64,000 nucleotides of DNA from Kushneria phosphatilytica (GTDB taxonomy: Bacteria; Pseudomonadota; Gammaproteobacteria; Pseudomonadales; Halomonadaceae), in assembly GCF_008247605.1 (NCBI RefSeq), contig NZ_CP043420.1, forward strand, positions 124,001 to 188,000, read 5' to 3'. Numbering within the stretch: position 1 is the first letter of the stretch; every line of letters begins with the position of its first letter. The notes beneath the pieces were generated by a model. The model ran no database searches, was not told where the DNA came from, and saw only the letters and a program-made list of their open reading frames with translations. Positions 28,337 through 38,526 of this stretch are shown one piece after another. The translations under genes were made by a program, and so were the position numbers.

Positions 28337-29258
28337 GTTCGTTCTCTTCGCGACGGCGTCGTGCACGTGGATGGGCGCTGTCATAGGTCGCTGCCAGATG
28401 CTGCCAGTCAAGGCGAGTATAAACCTGGGTCGTGGAAAGGTGCACATGGCCGAGCAGCTCCTGGACGGCGCGCAGGTCCTGACTCGATTCCAGCAGGTGG
28501 CTGGCGAAACTGTGACGCAAGCGGTGTGGATGCAGGTGTTCGGGCAGGCCCCGCTGACGCGCCAGCTGCGCCATGCGCAGCTGAATGGCGCGGTGGCCCG
28601 GACGAGTGCCCCGCTGGCTGACAAACAGCGCCGGCTCCTGCGGCTGTGCCAGACTGGCGCGCACCTTCAGCCATTCGTCGAGGGCCTGGCGGGCACGTTG
28701 ACCCACAGGCAACTGACGCGGTTTATCACCCTTGCCACGGACCCGCAGTCGTTGGCCATTGAGATCGACGAGATCGATGCTCACCAGCTCGGCCAGGCGC
28801 AGCCCACAGGAGTAACACAGCTCCAGCATGGCCTGGTCGCGCCAGGCCAGTGGTGAACCGTCATGCGGTGTGTCGAGAAAGTGGGTGAGCAGATCGACAT
28901 CTACCGGGCGTGGTAAATGACGGGGTGTTCTGGGTGTTTCCAGCAGCCGTGCCGGGTTGTTGTCGAGCCATCCGAGCTGTACCAGTTCATCGCAGAAACG
29001 GCGCAACGCTGCCTGGCGACGTGCCAGCGAACGTGCCCCCAGGCCGCGTGAGCGTTCGCTGCCCATGAAGCGACGCATCAGCGCCGGGTTCACCTCGACC
29101 CAGTGCTCCGGTGGGTGCTGCTGCCGTTCGAGGAAAAGGGCAAAGGCCTCGAGATCCTGCTGATAGGCCGCGATTGTCGCCGGGCTATGGGAGCGCTTCA
29201 GGCCGGCCAGGTAGTCCCCGGCGATCGTTCGCCATGCCGTGGAGAGCTGATGGGTCAT
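28329..29258 (-). CDS. xerC: Tyrosine recombinase XerC
   Basis: 309 residues. XerC with XerD resolves chromosome dimers at dif. The N-terminal SAM-like domain (about 10-95) is followed by the catalytic domain with Arg in SCGLRLAELVS, Lys in VRGKGDK, HRLRHSFASHLL (His-x2-Arg), LGHVHLSTTQVYT (His and nucleophile Tyr). The gene overlaps DUF484 by ATGA and yigB by 8 bp, the standard dapF-yigA-xerC-yigB order, which argues for a housekeeping recombinase and not a phage integrase. Confidence 0.95.
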   Translation of the reverse strand: MTHQLSTAWRTIAGDYLAGLKRSHSPATIAAYQQDLEAFALFLERQQHPPEHWVEVNPALMRRFMGSERSRGLGARSLARRQAALRRFCDELVQLGWLDNNPARLLETPRTPRHLPRPVDVDLLTHFLDTPHDGSPLAWRDQAMLELCYSCGLRLAELVSIDLVDLNGQRLRVRGKGDKPRQLPVGQRARQALDEWLKVRASLAQPQEPALFVSQRGTRPGHRAIQLRMAQLARQRGLPEHLHPHRLRHSFASHLLESSQDLRAVQELLGHVHLSTTQVYTRLDWQHLAATYDSAHPRARRRREENEHD

Positions 29259-29944
29259 GCCGCCTCCCGCAGCAATAACCGGGTCATGACCTCGCCCAGA
29301 TAGCCGGTCAGATGACGAAGCGGGCCGCGTTGCAGGCGATCGGCATGCGTGTCCGCCAGAATCAGGTAAGCGTAGCGCTCGCCCAGTGCCAAACGAATGG
29401 GCTGGGCGGCACCACCGTGCCCGGGTGAACGGATAGCGGGCAACCAGGATTGCCAGGCCGTCTCGCTCAGGGCGATGGGAGACGCGTCAGCACGGGCCAG
29501 GGCGGTTTCGAAGTGCGTGCGTCGCGTCTCATCAAGCAGGTGCAGAGGGGGCTGCAGCGGCGCTGCGGGCGCTGCGGGCAGCCATAACGCCATGGCGGCA
29601 ATACCGAAACGTTCGCTGAGCTGAATGGCCAGGGTCTGCGCCAGGGCATCCAGACCATCTGCTTCGAGCAGGGCCAGCATCAGCTCGTGGCAGTCGCGTT
29701 CGCGCTGCTGCAGCTGCTGATGGTCGCGTTGCAGGTGCGCCAGTTGCTGTTCGTTGCGTTCGCAGCGGCGTCGCAGTGTCAGCATCTGACGTTCGATCAG
29801 TGAAATCGTGCCCGGAGCGTGCGGGTGCGGAAGACGCAGACGTTCGAGCAGTGCCTCCCGGTGATAAAAGAAATCGGGATGGGCGCTCAGCCAGCGTGCA
29901 ACCTGTTCGGCATCGAATGCCTCGAATTCGGCCTTGTCACTCAT
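29255..29944 (-). CDS. yigA: DUF484 family protein
   Basis: 229 residues: an N-terminal helix block (VARWLSAHPDFFYHREALLERLRLPH) typical of DUF484, a coiled-coil rich in Arg/Gln (about 55-90) and a C-terminal GAF-like domain. Its place between dapF and xerC is conserved in gammaproteobacteria; the function is unknown. ATG 29944 is chosen over GTG 29950 because GGGAG lies exactly five bases before it. It overlaps xerC by 4 bp. Confidence 0.88.
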   Translation of the reverse strand: MSDKAEFEAFDAEQVARWLSAHPDFFYHREALLERLRLPHPHAPGTISLIERQMLTLRRRCERNEQQLAHLQRDHQQLQQRERDCHELMLALLEADGLDALAQTLAIQLSERFGIAAMALWLPAAPAAPLQPPLHLLDETRRTHFETALARADASPIALSETAWQSWLPAIRSPGHGGAAQPIRLALGERYAYLILADTHADRLQRGPLRHLTGYLGEVMTRLLLREAA

Positions 29945-29977
29945 GGACACTCCCGTTATTTGCTGGCTGAAAAGCGC

Positions 29978-30820
29978 CTAGAGTTCGATTCGACCCTCAA
30001 AGACCCGTTCGGCCGGCCCGGTCATGATTACCGCGGCTGGCGCCCCGTTGTGTTCGCCCGCCCACTCGATGGTCAGTGCTCCGCCGGGCAGCGTGATATC
30101 GACCGGCGTATCGAGCAGACCGCGCCTGATACCGCTGACAACCGCGGCGCAAGCGCCGGTGCCACAGGCCAGGGTTTCGCCAACTCCGCGCTCGAAAACA
30201 CGCAACCTGGCCCGATGGCGATCAGTGACCTCCAGAAAACCGACGTTGACCCGGTGCGGAAAGCGCGGATGCGCCTCGATGGCAGGCCCCATTGTGGCCA
30301 CGGGGGCGGTATCGACATTCTCGACATCGATCACGGCATGGGGATTACCCATCGACAGGGCATCCAGAGTGATCGGCTGACCGTTGAGTTCGAACTCGTA
30401 GGCCGTGGCGACCTGTGTGGCCTTCAGCGGAATGCGCTCGGGCTCGAAGCGCGGTTGGCCCATGTCGACCCGTACCCGGCCATCATCAGCCAGTGTCAGC
30501 GTGAGAGGACCGGCGGCGGTTTCCACCCGTATCTCGCGCTTGCGGGTCAGCTGCTGATCCACCACGAAACGCGCGAAGCAGCGCGCGCCGTTGCCGCAGT
30601 TCTCGACCTCACCGCCATCGGCGTTGTAGATGCGATACCGGAAGTCCATCTCCGGGCCACGGGGTGGCTCGACCGTAAGCAGCTGATCGAAACCGATACC
30701 GAAGCGGCGATCCGCCCAGCGCTGGATCAGCTCCGGGGTCAGACGGGCCCGCTGGGTGATCAGGTCGATTACCATGAAATCGTTGCCCAGCCCGTGCATC
30801 TTGGTGAAGCGCAACATCAT
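29978..30820 (-). CDS. dapF: Diaminopimelate epimerase
   Basis: 280 residues. Converts LL- to meso-diaminopimelate for lysine and peptidoglycan. Both catalytic cysteines are visible, in [10 protein letters not shown] and [10 protein letters not shown], with the N-terminal [11 protein letters not shown] block. It overlaps lysA by ATGA, so the last two steps of lysine synthesis are translationally coupled. Two ATGs in tandem make the start uncertain by one codon. Confidence 0.97.
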   Translation of the reverse strand: MMLRFTKMHGLGNDFMVIDLITQRARLTPELIQRWADRRFGIGFDQLLTVEPPRGPEMDFRYRIYNADGGEVENCGNGARCFARFVVDQQLTRKREIRVETAAGPLTLTLADDGRVRVDMGQPRFEPERIPLKATQVATAYEFELNGQPITLDALSMGNPHAVIDVENVDTAPVATMGPAIEAHPRFPHRVNVGFLEVTDRHRARLRVFERGVGETLACGTGACAAVVSGIRRGLLDTPVDITLPGGALTIEWAGEHNGAPAAVIMTGPAERVFEGRIEL

Positions 30821-32085
30821 GCCGGCGTGGCTCCCGGTAGCAGCGATTCACCTGCCCAGAGCGCATCGAGCCGCTCACGCTGGCGCACTACGTGGATCTC
30901 GCTGCCGTCGATCATTACTTCCGGCGGGCGAGGACGGGTGTTGTAATTCGAAGCCATCACGAAGCCGTAGGCGCCAGCCGAATGCACGGCCAGCAGATCG
31001 CCGGCGGCAATCGCCAGTGGTCGGTCATGACCGAGATAGTCACCCGATTCGCAGACCGGCCCGACGATCTCCCAGCGGTGAGTCTCGACATCATGTCGCT
31101 CGCAGACTGCGGTGATGCGCTGCCAGGCCTGATAGAGCGATGGGCGGATGAGATCGTTCATGGCGCCATCGACGATGGCAAAGCTGCGGTGCTCGCCGGG
31201 CTTGAGATACATGACGCGGGTTAGCATAAGCCCGGCATTGGCGGCGATCGAACGGCCAGGCTCGAGAATCAGTTCGAGGGGGCGCTCACCGATCCGCTGG
31301 CGCAGGGCCGCAATATATTCGCCCGGCGATGGCGGCGTTTCGCCCTGATAATCGACGCCCAGACCCCCACCGAGATCGAGGTGACGAATGACGATTCCCG
31401 CTGCGGCAAGACGATCATGAAGTTCGAGCAGGCGATCGAGCGCATCCATGAAAGGGGAGAGTTCGGTCAGCTGCGAACCGATGTGGCAGTCGATGCCGAT
31501 CGGTTCGACGCCGGCCAGTTCCCGGGCGTAGTGATAAACCCGCTCGGCATCGGCAATGGCGATACCGAACTTGTTCTCCTTGAGCCCGGTAGAAATGTAG
31601 GGGTGGGTGCCGGCATCGACATCCGGGTTGACCCGAAGGGAGACCCGAGCCGTGCGTCCCATCGATCGAGCCGTCCGGGCGAGCTGTTCAAGCTCGGCCT
31701 CGGATTCGACATTGAAGCACTTGATATCGACGGCCAGGGCCCGGCGCATTTCATCTTCACGCTTGCCCACGCCGGAAAAAACGATGCGGCCAGGGTCGCC
31801 CCCGACGGCCAGCACACGTTCGAGTTCGCCCACCGAGACGATGTCAAAGCCTGCGCCGAGCGACGCCAGCAGTCCCAGTACAGCGAGGTTCGAGTTCGCC
31901 TTGAGGGCATAGCAGACCAGATGTGGTCCGCCGGCCAGCGCCTGGGCATAGGCCCGGTAGTGTTCGGTAAAGGCGGCCTTCGAGTAGACGTAACAGGGCG
32001 TGCCGACCTGTGCAGCGACACGAGTCAGCGGCGCATCCTCGGCATACAGCTCGCCCTGGCGGTAAACGAAGTGCGGTGATGTCAT
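30817..32085 (-). CDS. lysA: Diaminopimelate decarboxylase
   Basis: 422 residues. PLP enzyme turning meso-DAP into lysine. The PLP lysine is in [10 protein letters not shown]; the glycine-rich phosphate loop in [11 protein letters not shown]; the substrate-binding [11 protein letters not shown] and the catalytic Cys in VCESGDYLG near the C-terminus are present. Downstream of lptM (4-bp overlap) and upstream of dapF in one operon. Confidence 0.97.
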   Translation of the reverse strand: MTSPHFVYRQGELYAEDAPLTRVAAQVGTPCYVYSKAAFTEHYRAYAQALAGGPHLVCYALKANSNLAVLGLLASLGAGFDIVSVGELERVLAVGGDPGRIVFSGVGKREDEMRRALAVDIKCFNVESEAELEQLARTARSMGRTARVSLRVNPDVDAGTHPYISTGLKENKFGIAIADAERVYHYARELAGVEPIGIDCHIGSQLTELSPFMDALDRLLELHDRLAAAGIVIRHLDLGGGLGVDYQGETPPSPGEYIAALRQRIGERPLELILEPGRSIAANAGLMLTRVMYLKPGEHRSFAIVDGAMNDLIRPSLYQAWQRITAVCERHDVETHRWEIVGPVCESGDYLGHDRPLAIAAGDLLAVHSAGAYGFVMASNYNTRPRPPEVMIDGSEIHVVRQRERLDALWAGESLLPGATPA

Positions 32086-32453
32086 TGGGGCGTACCTCCC
32101 GGTCCGCCGACCGGATTGGTAGTAGTACCAACGCCGCTGCCGATATTGGGTACGCTCGATTGTTCACCGGTATCCCGGGCGCCGGGCGACTGGGTATCAG
32201 GCATGGTCGGCGTCTGCGAGTGACTGTCATCGATGGCACCGCCAGGGGGCGTGCCGCTCTTCTCATCCGGCGCGTGCTGTGGCTGATCCGACGGTTTGTT
32301 GTTGCCGTCTGATTCCGACTCGTAGGCGTGCTGTGGGTCGTACTTCTCCTGCGCCTGCTGGTTGGAGGGCAGATAGAGTGGACCCTTCTGGCCACAGCCG
32401 GCCAGCACCAGGGGCAGGGCGAGGGCGCCCAGGACAAGACGAAGGTACATCAT
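32082..32453 (-). CDS. lptM: LptM (YifL) family lipoprotein
   Basis: 123 residues. Type II signal peptide ending LVLAGC (Cys at about 20), followed by the LptM hallmark GQKGPLYLP. LptM assists maturation of the LptDE LPS translocon in E. coli. This protein is longer than the usual 60-70 residues: after the motif is a Pro/Gly/Ser/Asp-rich, probably disordered tail. It overlaps argH and lysA by 4 bp each (ATGA), a position typical for the gene. Confidence 0.85.
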   Translation of the reverse strand: MMYLRLVLGALALPLVLAGCGQKGPLYLPSNQQAQEKYDPQHAYESESDGNNKPSDQPQHAPDEKSGTPPGGAIDDSHSQTPTMPDTQSPGARDTGEQSSVPNIGSGVGTTTNPVGGPGGTPQ

Positions 32454-33883
32454 TGAGCGTCCTCTGCAGAGACATGCCAGTGTGCGTGGGCCGGCAGCGC
32501 CCTGATGCTGTCGCGGGCGCGCTGGGCGCTGGCGCGTACCTGATCCGGTGCGGTGCCGCCGATATGATTGCGCGCAGCGACCGACCCTTCCAGGGTCAGC
32601 ACCTCGAAGACGTCCTCGCCAATGGTATCGGAAAAGCGGCGCAGCTCTTCAAGGCTCATTTCGGCCAGATCGCGCCCCTGCTCGATACCAAAGGCCACAG
32701 CATGGCCGACCACTTCGTGGGCATCGCGGAAGGCCAGACCACGCCGTACCAGATAGTCCGCCAGATCCGTGGCGGTGGAAAAGCCGCGACGCGCGGCTTC
32801 GCGCATATGGTCGTGGCGCGCCTCGATGGCCGGTATCATGTCGGCAAAGGCGCGCAGGCAACCGCGCACGGTATCGACAGTATCAAACAGCGGTTCCTTG
32901 TCTTCCTGATTGTCCTTGTTGTAGGCCAGCGGCTGCGACTTCATCAGTGTCAGCAGGCTCATCAGATGGCCATAGACCCGCCCGGTCTTGCCACGGACCA
33001 GCTCGGGGACATCAGGGTTCTTCTTCTGCGGCATGATTGATGAGCCGGTGCAGAAGCGGTCAGGCAGCTCAATGAAATTGAACTGGGCACTCGTCCATAA
33101 CACCAGTTCTTCACTCATGCGCGACAGATGCATCAGTAGAAGACTGGCGAAGGCGGTGAACTCGATGGCGAAGTCACGATCGCTGACCGCATCCAGGGAG
33201 TTCTCGGCCGGACGAGCAAAGCCGAGCAGTTCGGCGGTGACATGACGATCAATGGGATAACTGGTGCCCGCCAGCGCGGCAGCCCCCAGCGGCAGTATGT
33301 TGACCCGGGCACGGCAGTCCAGCAGCCGTTGCTGATCACGGGCGATCATCTCCTGCCAGGCGAGCAGGTGGTGACCGAAGGTCACCGGCTGGGCGCTCTG
33401 CAGGTGGGTAAAGCCGGGCATGATGGTTTCGGCTTCGCGATCGGCCAGTTCGATCAACCCCTGACGCAGCCGGGTCAGCTCGGCCGCAATGGTGTCGATT
33501 TCATCTCTCAGATAGAGCCGGATATCGGTGGCGATCTGATCGTTGCGCGAACGCCCGGTATGCAGCTTCTTGCCGACCGGACCGATGCGCTCGGTCAGAC
33601 GCGCTTCGATATTCATGTGAATGTCTTCCAGCTCGACCGACCACTCGATCTCACCGCGCTCGATATCGGCTTCGATGGCGTGCAATCCATCGATGATGGC
33701 ATCGCGCTCTTCCGGCTTGAGTACGCCAACCTGCGCCAGCATGGTGGCGTGGGCGATCGAGCCGCGAATGTCGTGGTGATAAAGCCTCTGATCAAAACCG
33801 ATCGAGGCCGTGAATTCGGCGACGAATGCGTCGGTGGGCTCGCTGAAGCGTCCGCCCCAGGATTGATTGGTGTGCTGCGTCAT
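32450..33883 (-). CDS. argH: Argininosuccinate lyase
   Basis: 477 residues. Cleaves argininosuccinate to arginine and fumarate. The fumarase/aspartase signature [12 protein letters not shown] is present, with the N-terminal [19 protein letters not shown] and the catalytic TGRSRNDQ and TH(L)QSAQPVTFG blocks. The open frame runs to 33967, but ATG 33883 begins the family sequence [13 protein letters not shown]. It heads the argH-lptM-lysA-dapF chain and is divergent from hemC. Confidence 0.97.
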   Translation of the reverse strand: MTQHTNQSWGGRFSEPTDAFVAEFTASIGFDQRLYHHDIRGSIAHATMLAQVGVLKPEERDAIIDGLHAIEADIERGEIEWSVELEDIHMNIEARLTERIGPVGKKLHTGRSRNDQIATDIRLYLRDEIDTIAAELTRLRQGLIELADREAETIMPGFTHLQSAQPVTFGHHLLAWQEMIARDQQRLLDCRARVNILPLGAAALAGTSYPIDRHVTAELLGFARPAENSLDAVSDRDFAIEFTAFASLLLMHLSRMSEELVLWTSAQFNFIELPDRFCTGSSIMPQKKNPDVPELVRGKTGRVYGHLMSLLTLMKSQPLAYNKDNQEDKEPLFDTVDTVRGCLRAFADMIPAIEARHDHMREAARRGFSTATDLADYLVRRGLAFRDAHEVVGHAVAFGIEQGRDLAEMSLEELRRFSDTIGEDVFEVLTLEGSVAARNHIGGTAPDQVRASAQRARDSIRALPAHAHWHVSAEDAQ

Positions 33884-34100
33884 CGGGCCTGGTCGTCCTG
33901 ACATCGGATCGGAGCGGGCATGGCACCGCGCCATGCCTGTCGGGAATTCGAGTGTATCAGACTCCACTGGCGGAAGGTCGAGGTGGGTAGCGGTTTTGCC
34001 CGGCGTGGCACTGCTTTATCATGCCGGTCATACTGAAGGTAGGTGTAATGCCCGTCAGTGGGTAGTTGCATGACCCCGTTTTGACCCGGCTGGAGATCTC

Positions 34101-35054
34101 GTGAGCCAACGTACCCGGTTGAGAATCGCGACGCGCAAGAGTCCGCTGGCGCTGTGGCAGGCAGAGCATGTCAGGGCACGTCTGGAAGCGCTCTATCCCG
34201 AGTTGACCGTTGAAGTGGTAGGGCTTTCCACCCGTGGCGATAAAATCCTCGATACACCACTGGCCAAGGTCGGTGGCAAGGGATTGTTCGTCAAGGAGCT
34301 GGAAGAAGCGATGCTGGCTGATATCGCCGATATCGCCGTGCACTCGATGAAGGATGTACCCATGAGCTTCCCCGAGGGGCTGGGGCTGGAAGTCATCCTG
34401 GACCGCGGTGCGCCCACCGATGCCTTCGTCTCCAATCATCATGAGCGGGTTGAAGCGTTGCCGGAAGGGGCCACCGTGGGCACTTCGAGCCTGCGTCGGG
34501 CACTACAGCTGCGGGCCCATCGGCCCGATCTGGTCGTGGTCAATCTGCGTGGCAGCGTGCAGACCCGGCTGGGCAAACTCGATGATGGTCAGTTCGATGC
34601 CATCATTCTGGCGACTTCCGGACTCGAACGTCTCGGTATGAGCGAGCGTATAACTCAGCGCATTCCGGTAGAGATCATGCTGCCCGCCTGCGGGCAGGGC
34701 GCACTCGGCATCGAGTGCCGGACCGATGATGATGAAGTACGGGCGCTGGTGGCGCCCCTGGCCGATCATGACACGACCCTGCAGGTGCTGGCCGAGCGAG
34801 CCATGAATACCCGGCTCGAGGGCGGTTGCCAGGTGCCGATCGGCGGTCATGCCGTGCTCGAGGATAATCAACAGACGCTATGGCTACGGGCGCTGGTCGG
34901 TGAGCCGGATGGCTCCGAGGTCATCCGGGCCGAGGCGCGAGGGCCGGCAGAAGATCCACAGGCGCTGGGTGTTCGGGTGGCCGAAGACCTGCTCTCCCGG
35001 GGGGCCGGACGTATTCTCGAGGCGGTCTATGCCGACGAGCGACCTCCGCGCTGA
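34101..35054 (+). CDS. hemC: Porphobilinogen deaminase
   Basis: 317 residues. Joins four porphobilinogens into hydroxymethylbilane. [18 protein letters not shown] at the N-terminus, the catalytic Asp block [22 protein letters not shown], and the dipyrromethane-carrying Cys in [13 protein letters not shown]. Start is GTG 34101 with GGAG upstream; no ATG is near. The argH-hemC divergent spacer is 217 bp. hemD begins inside its last codons. Confidence 0.96.
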   Translation: MSQRTRLRIATRKSPLALWQAEHVRARLEALYPELTVEVVGLSTRGDKILDTPLAKVGGKGLFVKELEEAMLADIADIAVHSMKDVPMSFPEGLGLEVILDRGAPTDAFVSNHHERVEALPEGATVGTSSLRRALQLRAHRPDLVVVNLRGSVQTRLGKLDDGQFDAIILATSGLERLGMSERITQRIPVEIMLPACGQGALGIECRTDDDEVRALVAPLADHDTTLQVLAERAMNTRLEGGCQVPIGGHAVLEDNQQTLWLRALVGEPDGSEVIRAEARGPAEDPQALGVRVAEDLLSRGAGRILEAVYADERPPR

Positions 35055-35853
35055 GCCGTTGTCGTCCGAGTGCCCGGTGCTGATTGCACGCCCGGGGGCT
35101 CGGGCGCAGGCGCTGATCGAGGCACTTGAACAGCGCGCCTTCACAGTGCGTTCGCTGGATATCATGCAGCTTGAAGCCTGCTCGCCGACCCCTGCCGAGC
35201 GCTCGCTGCTGTACGATCTCGACCAGTTTGCCGTGGTGATCTGCACCAGTCCGTTTGCCGCGGAGTGCCTGAGTGAGGCGATAGAGCACCGTTGGCCGCA
35301 ACTGCCGATCGGACCACGGTTCCTGGCGACCGGTGCCAGTACGGCTGAAGTGCTGGGAGAGCGGCTGGGCATCGAGGCAGGAGCGCCGCCCCGCGGCAGT
35401 GGTAGCGCCAGTGAGGCACTGCTGGCCATGCCGGAGTTGCAGACGCTGACCCATCAGCGAGTGCTGCTGGCCGCCGGCGAGGGCGGTCGAACCGTTATCG
35501 AACGGACCCTGGCGGATCGGGGCGCCCGGGTGGAGCGTCTGGCACTCTATCGGCGCACTCTGCATCCGCCGCGCGATGAGGCACGACGCTGTCTTGCCGC
35601 AGGAAGGTTTCAGGCGCTGCTGGTGACCAGCGCCGAGCAGCTGGAGCATCTGCAGAAGTGGTGCACTGATGCGAGTCGTTCCAGACCGTTGATCGTCTCC
35701 AGTGAACGTTTGGCTACACTGGCGCATACATACCGATTCAGCTGTGTCAGCATTGCCGGAGATGCGACACCGGCGACCCTTGCTGCCGCGGTGGCCGGCG
35801 CCCAGGGCGGGACGCCCGCCTCTCATCATGACGAAAGGGCTAGCGATACATGA
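35029..35853 (+). CDS. hemD: Uroporphyrinogen-III synthase
   Basis: 274 residues. Closes hydroxymethylbilane to uroporphyrinogen III. HemD is poorly conserved in sequence; the weak motifs visible are the N-terminal [28 protein letters not shown] and the middle [16 protein letters not shown], with order hemC-hemD-hemX-hemY giving the main support. The ATG at 35029 lies 26 nt inside hemC with GAGGCGG upstream. The longer upstream frame is a hemC shadow. Confidence 0.9.
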   Translation: MPTSDLRAEPLSSECPVLIARPGARAQALIEALEQRAFTVRSLDIMQLEACSPTPAERSLLYDLDQFAVVICTSPFAAECLSEAIEHRWPQLPIGPRFLATGASTAEVLGERLGIEAGAPPRGSGSASEALLAMPELQTLTHQRVLLAAGEGGRTVIERTLADRGARVERLALYRRTLHPPRDEARRCLAAGRFQALLVTSAEQLEHLQKWCTDASRSRPLIVSSERLATLAHTYRFSCVSIAGDATPATLAAAVAGAQGGTPASHHDERASDT

Positions 35854-37226
35854 GCAGTCAAGAACACGATAACGACGGGAACAAGGCGCCGACCGGGCGC
35901 AATGACCAGGGTGCCGCGGGTTCGGAAAGCACCGACTCGACAGGCCGAACCGCCGGTAGCGCTGCCTCGCGCCACCCGGGCGCCGCGCCGGAAGAGACCA
36001 CTGCGGCCGGTGCTGCTTCACGGCACCAGGGCAGTGACAGCGGGGCGCCGGGCAGCACGACAACGCAGACGACCTCGTCGGCCGACAAGGGGACGACGAC
36101 GGCTGCCGGACAGACATCAGGCACAGCGCCAAAAGAAAGTGGGGCGACCGGGCACCGTACAGCGGCCGGTGGCTCGGGCTCGGGAGGCAAGGGCTCAGGC
36201 TCGGGTAAATCGGGCAATGGGGGCCGACCGGTAATGATCGGGCTGCTGGTCGTCATCCTGCTATTGCTGGTTGGCGCGATCATCTGGGGTGTGTCGTCTC
36301 TCAATGAGCAGCGCCAGACCATCAGCCAGTTGCAGAATCGGATGGACTCGCTGGCACAGACCGCTCAGCAGTCACAGCAGCAGCTCGACGGGCGTCAGCA
36401 GCGCATTGGTCAGCTTCAGGATCGTCTGTCTGAAACCGACAATACCCTGCAGCGGGTGCTCAAGGAGCTTTCCAGCCGGCAACAGCAGCAACAGGACAGC
36501 CGGCAGTGGGTCTATGCCGAGATCGAGTATCTGTTGCGCATGGCCAATCAGCGGCTGCAGCTGGAGCGTGACGTCAGTGGGGCAAAATCACTGCTGTCGG
36601 CCGCCGATGACCGACTGCGCGAGATTGATAACCCTGCCCTGACACCGGTGCGACGCGCACTCAGCAGTGAGCTGTCGTCACTGAATGGGGTGCCCGATAT
36701 TGATCGTACCGGACTGTTTCTAAGCTTTGGTGCCCTGCAGGACCGCCTGGCCGAAATGCCGCTCTCGCAGGAAGTGAAAGCGCTCTCGGCCGAGCCTGCC
36801 GATGAGTCGACCTTCAGCGGTGACTGGCGCAGTCAGCTCACTCGTCTGGGCAGTCAGCTCAAGGATCTGGTTACGGTGCGACGTCATGATGAGCCGTTGC
36901 AGGCGCTGATCACACCTGATCAGGAAGGATATCTGCGCGAGAATATTCGCCTGCTGCTGGAACAGGCGCAGCTTGGTCTGCTCAAGCAGAACGAAAAAGT
37001 CTATCGGCAGAGCATCTCGCGCGCCGAAGAGCTGATCCGGTCCTACTTCAAGACCGATGACAGCACTACGCAGAGTGTACTTGAGCAGCTTGATCAGCTG
37101 GCCGGACGCAATATCCGACCGGAGCTGCCGGATATCAGCGGCTCGCTCAATGCCCTGCGCCAGTTCCGCGAACAGCGCACGGACCGTGAACAGCAAGGAG
37201 GCAGTGCGCAGGGGGATGCGGCATGA
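35850..37226 (+). CDS. hemX: HemX-like protein, uroporphyrinogen-III C-methyltransferase annotation family
   Basis: 458 residues. Residues 1-125 are low complexity (Gly/Ala/Ser/Thr with charged residues), a single membrane helix spans about 128-148 (MIGLLVVILLLLVGAIIWGV), then a Gln-rich coiled coil (about 155-215) and a helical periplasmic domain. HemX is named for its place in hemCDXY; its activity is not firmly shown. The disordered N-terminus is unusually long and contains two SRHxG copies. ATGA overlap with hemD and with hemY. Confidence 0.88.
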   Translation: MSSQEHDNDGNKAPTGRNDQGAAGSESTDSTGRTAGSAASRHPGAAPEETTAAGAASRHQGSDSGAPGSTTTQTTSSADKGTTTAAGQTSGTAPKESGATGHRTAAGGSGSGGKGSGSGKSGNGGRPVMIGLLVVILLLLVGAIIWGVSSLNEQRQTISQLQNRMDSLAQTAQQSQQQLDGRQQRIGQLQDRLSETDNTLQRVLKELSSRQQQQQDSRQWVYAEIEYLLRMANQRLQLERDVSGAKSLLSAADDRLREIDNPALTPVRRALSSELSSLNGVPDIDRTGLFLSFGALQDRLAEMPLSQEVKALSAEPADESTFSGDWRSQLTRLGSQLKDLVTVRRHDEPLQALITPDQEGYLRENIRLLLEQAQLGLLKQNEKVYRQSISRAEELIRSYFKTDDSTTQSVLEQLDQLAGRNIRPELPDISGSLNALRQFREQRTDREQQGGSAQGDAA

Positions 37227-38446
37227 GAAAGCTGATCCTGTTCATCGTCATCGGCCTGGCAGGCGGCGCCCTGCTGGGTCAGCTGATGCTGTCGGTCCCG
37301 GGTTACTGGTTGATTCGGGTCGGCGATACGTCGGTACAGACCTCGTTCTGGTTCGGTCTGCTGCTGCTGTTCGCGCTGTTCCTGGTCTTCCACTTCGTTC
37401 TGCGTGCCCTGTGGCGCCTGCGTCGGCCGATTAGTCGCATGCGGCGCTGGAATGCACAGAATCGCAACAGCCAGGCGATGCGCCGCACAGTGCAGGGCCT
37501 GGTGGCACTGGCAGAAGGACGCTGGAAACGGGCAGAGAAGGCCCTGACCCGGGCAGCTCGCGATTCTTCCACACCGCTGGTCAACTATCTCTCTGCCGCA
37601 CTGGCGGCTCATTATCAGGGGCGCTACGAACAGTCCGAAGCGCTGCTGCGCCAGGCGCATGGCAGTACCGAAAATGCCGACAGTGCCGTCAGCCTGGTCC
37701 AGGCTCAGCTGATGCTCGATCGACAGCAGCATGAGCAGGCGTTGGCCACCCTGACACGGCTGGAACAGCAACTGCCCGAGCATCCCCAGGTGCTCAAACT
37801 GCTCAAGCAGGCCTATCTTGGCGTTGGCGACTGGGAAGGCATTCGTCGCCTGTTGCCGAGACTCGAACGGCATCGGCTGGTAGGAGAGGATGAGCGCGCC
37901 GATCTTGAACGTCGCACCTATCGAGCACTGATGCGTCAGGCGAGCCAGAGCGACAATGAACTTGAGCGCGTGCGCACGCTGTGGAGTGATCTGCCCGATC
38001 ACCTGACCGGTGATGTCGAGCTGATCCTGATCTATGTCGGCGCGCTGCAGCGTGCCGGTGACAGCGCTCAGGCCGAACGGCTGTTGCGTCAGTCGCTGAA
38101 ATCGCACTGGGATACCCGGCTGATTCACCACTACGGGACGCTCGAGGTCGATCCCAATCGTCAACTGGTGACCGCCGAGAAGTGGCTGCAGGAGCGGCCC
38201 AATGATCCGGAACTGCTGATGACACTGGGTCGTCTGTCACTGCGCAACGCCTACTGGGGCAAGGCCCAGGAGTACTTCGAGGCCAGTCATCGCCAGCGCC
38301 CCAGCGGTGAGGTCTGCGCCGAACTGGCGCGGCTCTATGCCAATCTCGGTGAGCACAGTAAAAGTCAGTTCTACTATCGCAAGAGTGTGGAACTGCTGGA
38401 TCGCTCGCTACCGGCACTCCCGCAACCCAGCGAACATACCCGCTGA
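37223..38446 (+). CDS. hemY: HemY-like heme biosynthesis-associated membrane protein
   Basis: 407 residues. Two membrane helices at the N-terminus (about 4-24 and 42-64), then the HemY_N region WRLRRPISRMRRWNAQNRNSQAMRRTVQGL and TPR-like helical repeats to the end. It belongs to the proteobacterial HemY family found downstream of hemX, distinct from the protoporphyrinogen oxidase also called HemY. Likely a scaffold in the inner membrane. A GC-rich hairpin follows the stop. Confidence 0.92.
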   Translation: MRKLILFIVIGLAGGALLGQLMLSVPGYWLIRVGDTSVQTSFWFGLLLLFALFLVFHFVLRALWRLRRPISRMRRWNAQNRNSQAMRRTVQGLVALAEGRWKRAEKALTRAARDSSTPLVNYLSAALAAHYQGRYEQSEALLRQAHGSTENADSAVSLVQAQLMLDRQQHEQALATLTRLEQQLPEHPQVLKLLKQAYLGVGDWEGIRRLLPRLERHRLVGEDERADLERRTYRALMRQASQSDNELERVRTLWSDLPDHLTGDVELILIYVGALQRAGDSAQAERLLRQSLKSHWDTRLIHHYGTLEVDPNRQLVTAEKWLQERPNDPELLMTLGRLSLRNAYWGKAQEYFEASHRQRPSGEVCAELARLYANLGEHSKSQFYYRKSVELLDRSLPALPQPSEHTR

Positions 38447-38450
38447 CAGG

Positions 38451-38471
38451 ACGCCGGCCCCGCGCCGGCGT
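38451..38471 (+). terminator. Possible terminator after hemY
   Basis: ACGCCGGC (38451-38458) / GCCGGCGT (38464-38471), a perfect 8-bp GC-rich stem, followed by CGTTCTTT. The T-run is broken, so strength is uncertain. It separates hemCDXY from the protease gene. Confidence 0.5.
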
Positions 38472-38526
38472 CGTTCTTTGGCATGGTTCTCGCGCCTGGC
38501 GGCGCATCGGATAACGGAAGGATGGC

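Noticed and set aside
28329..29258. XerC as a mobile-element integrase
   Set aside because: Position in the dapF-DUF484-xerC-HAD chain with coupled overlaps is the housekeeping arrangement; no att-like repeats or tRNA nearby.
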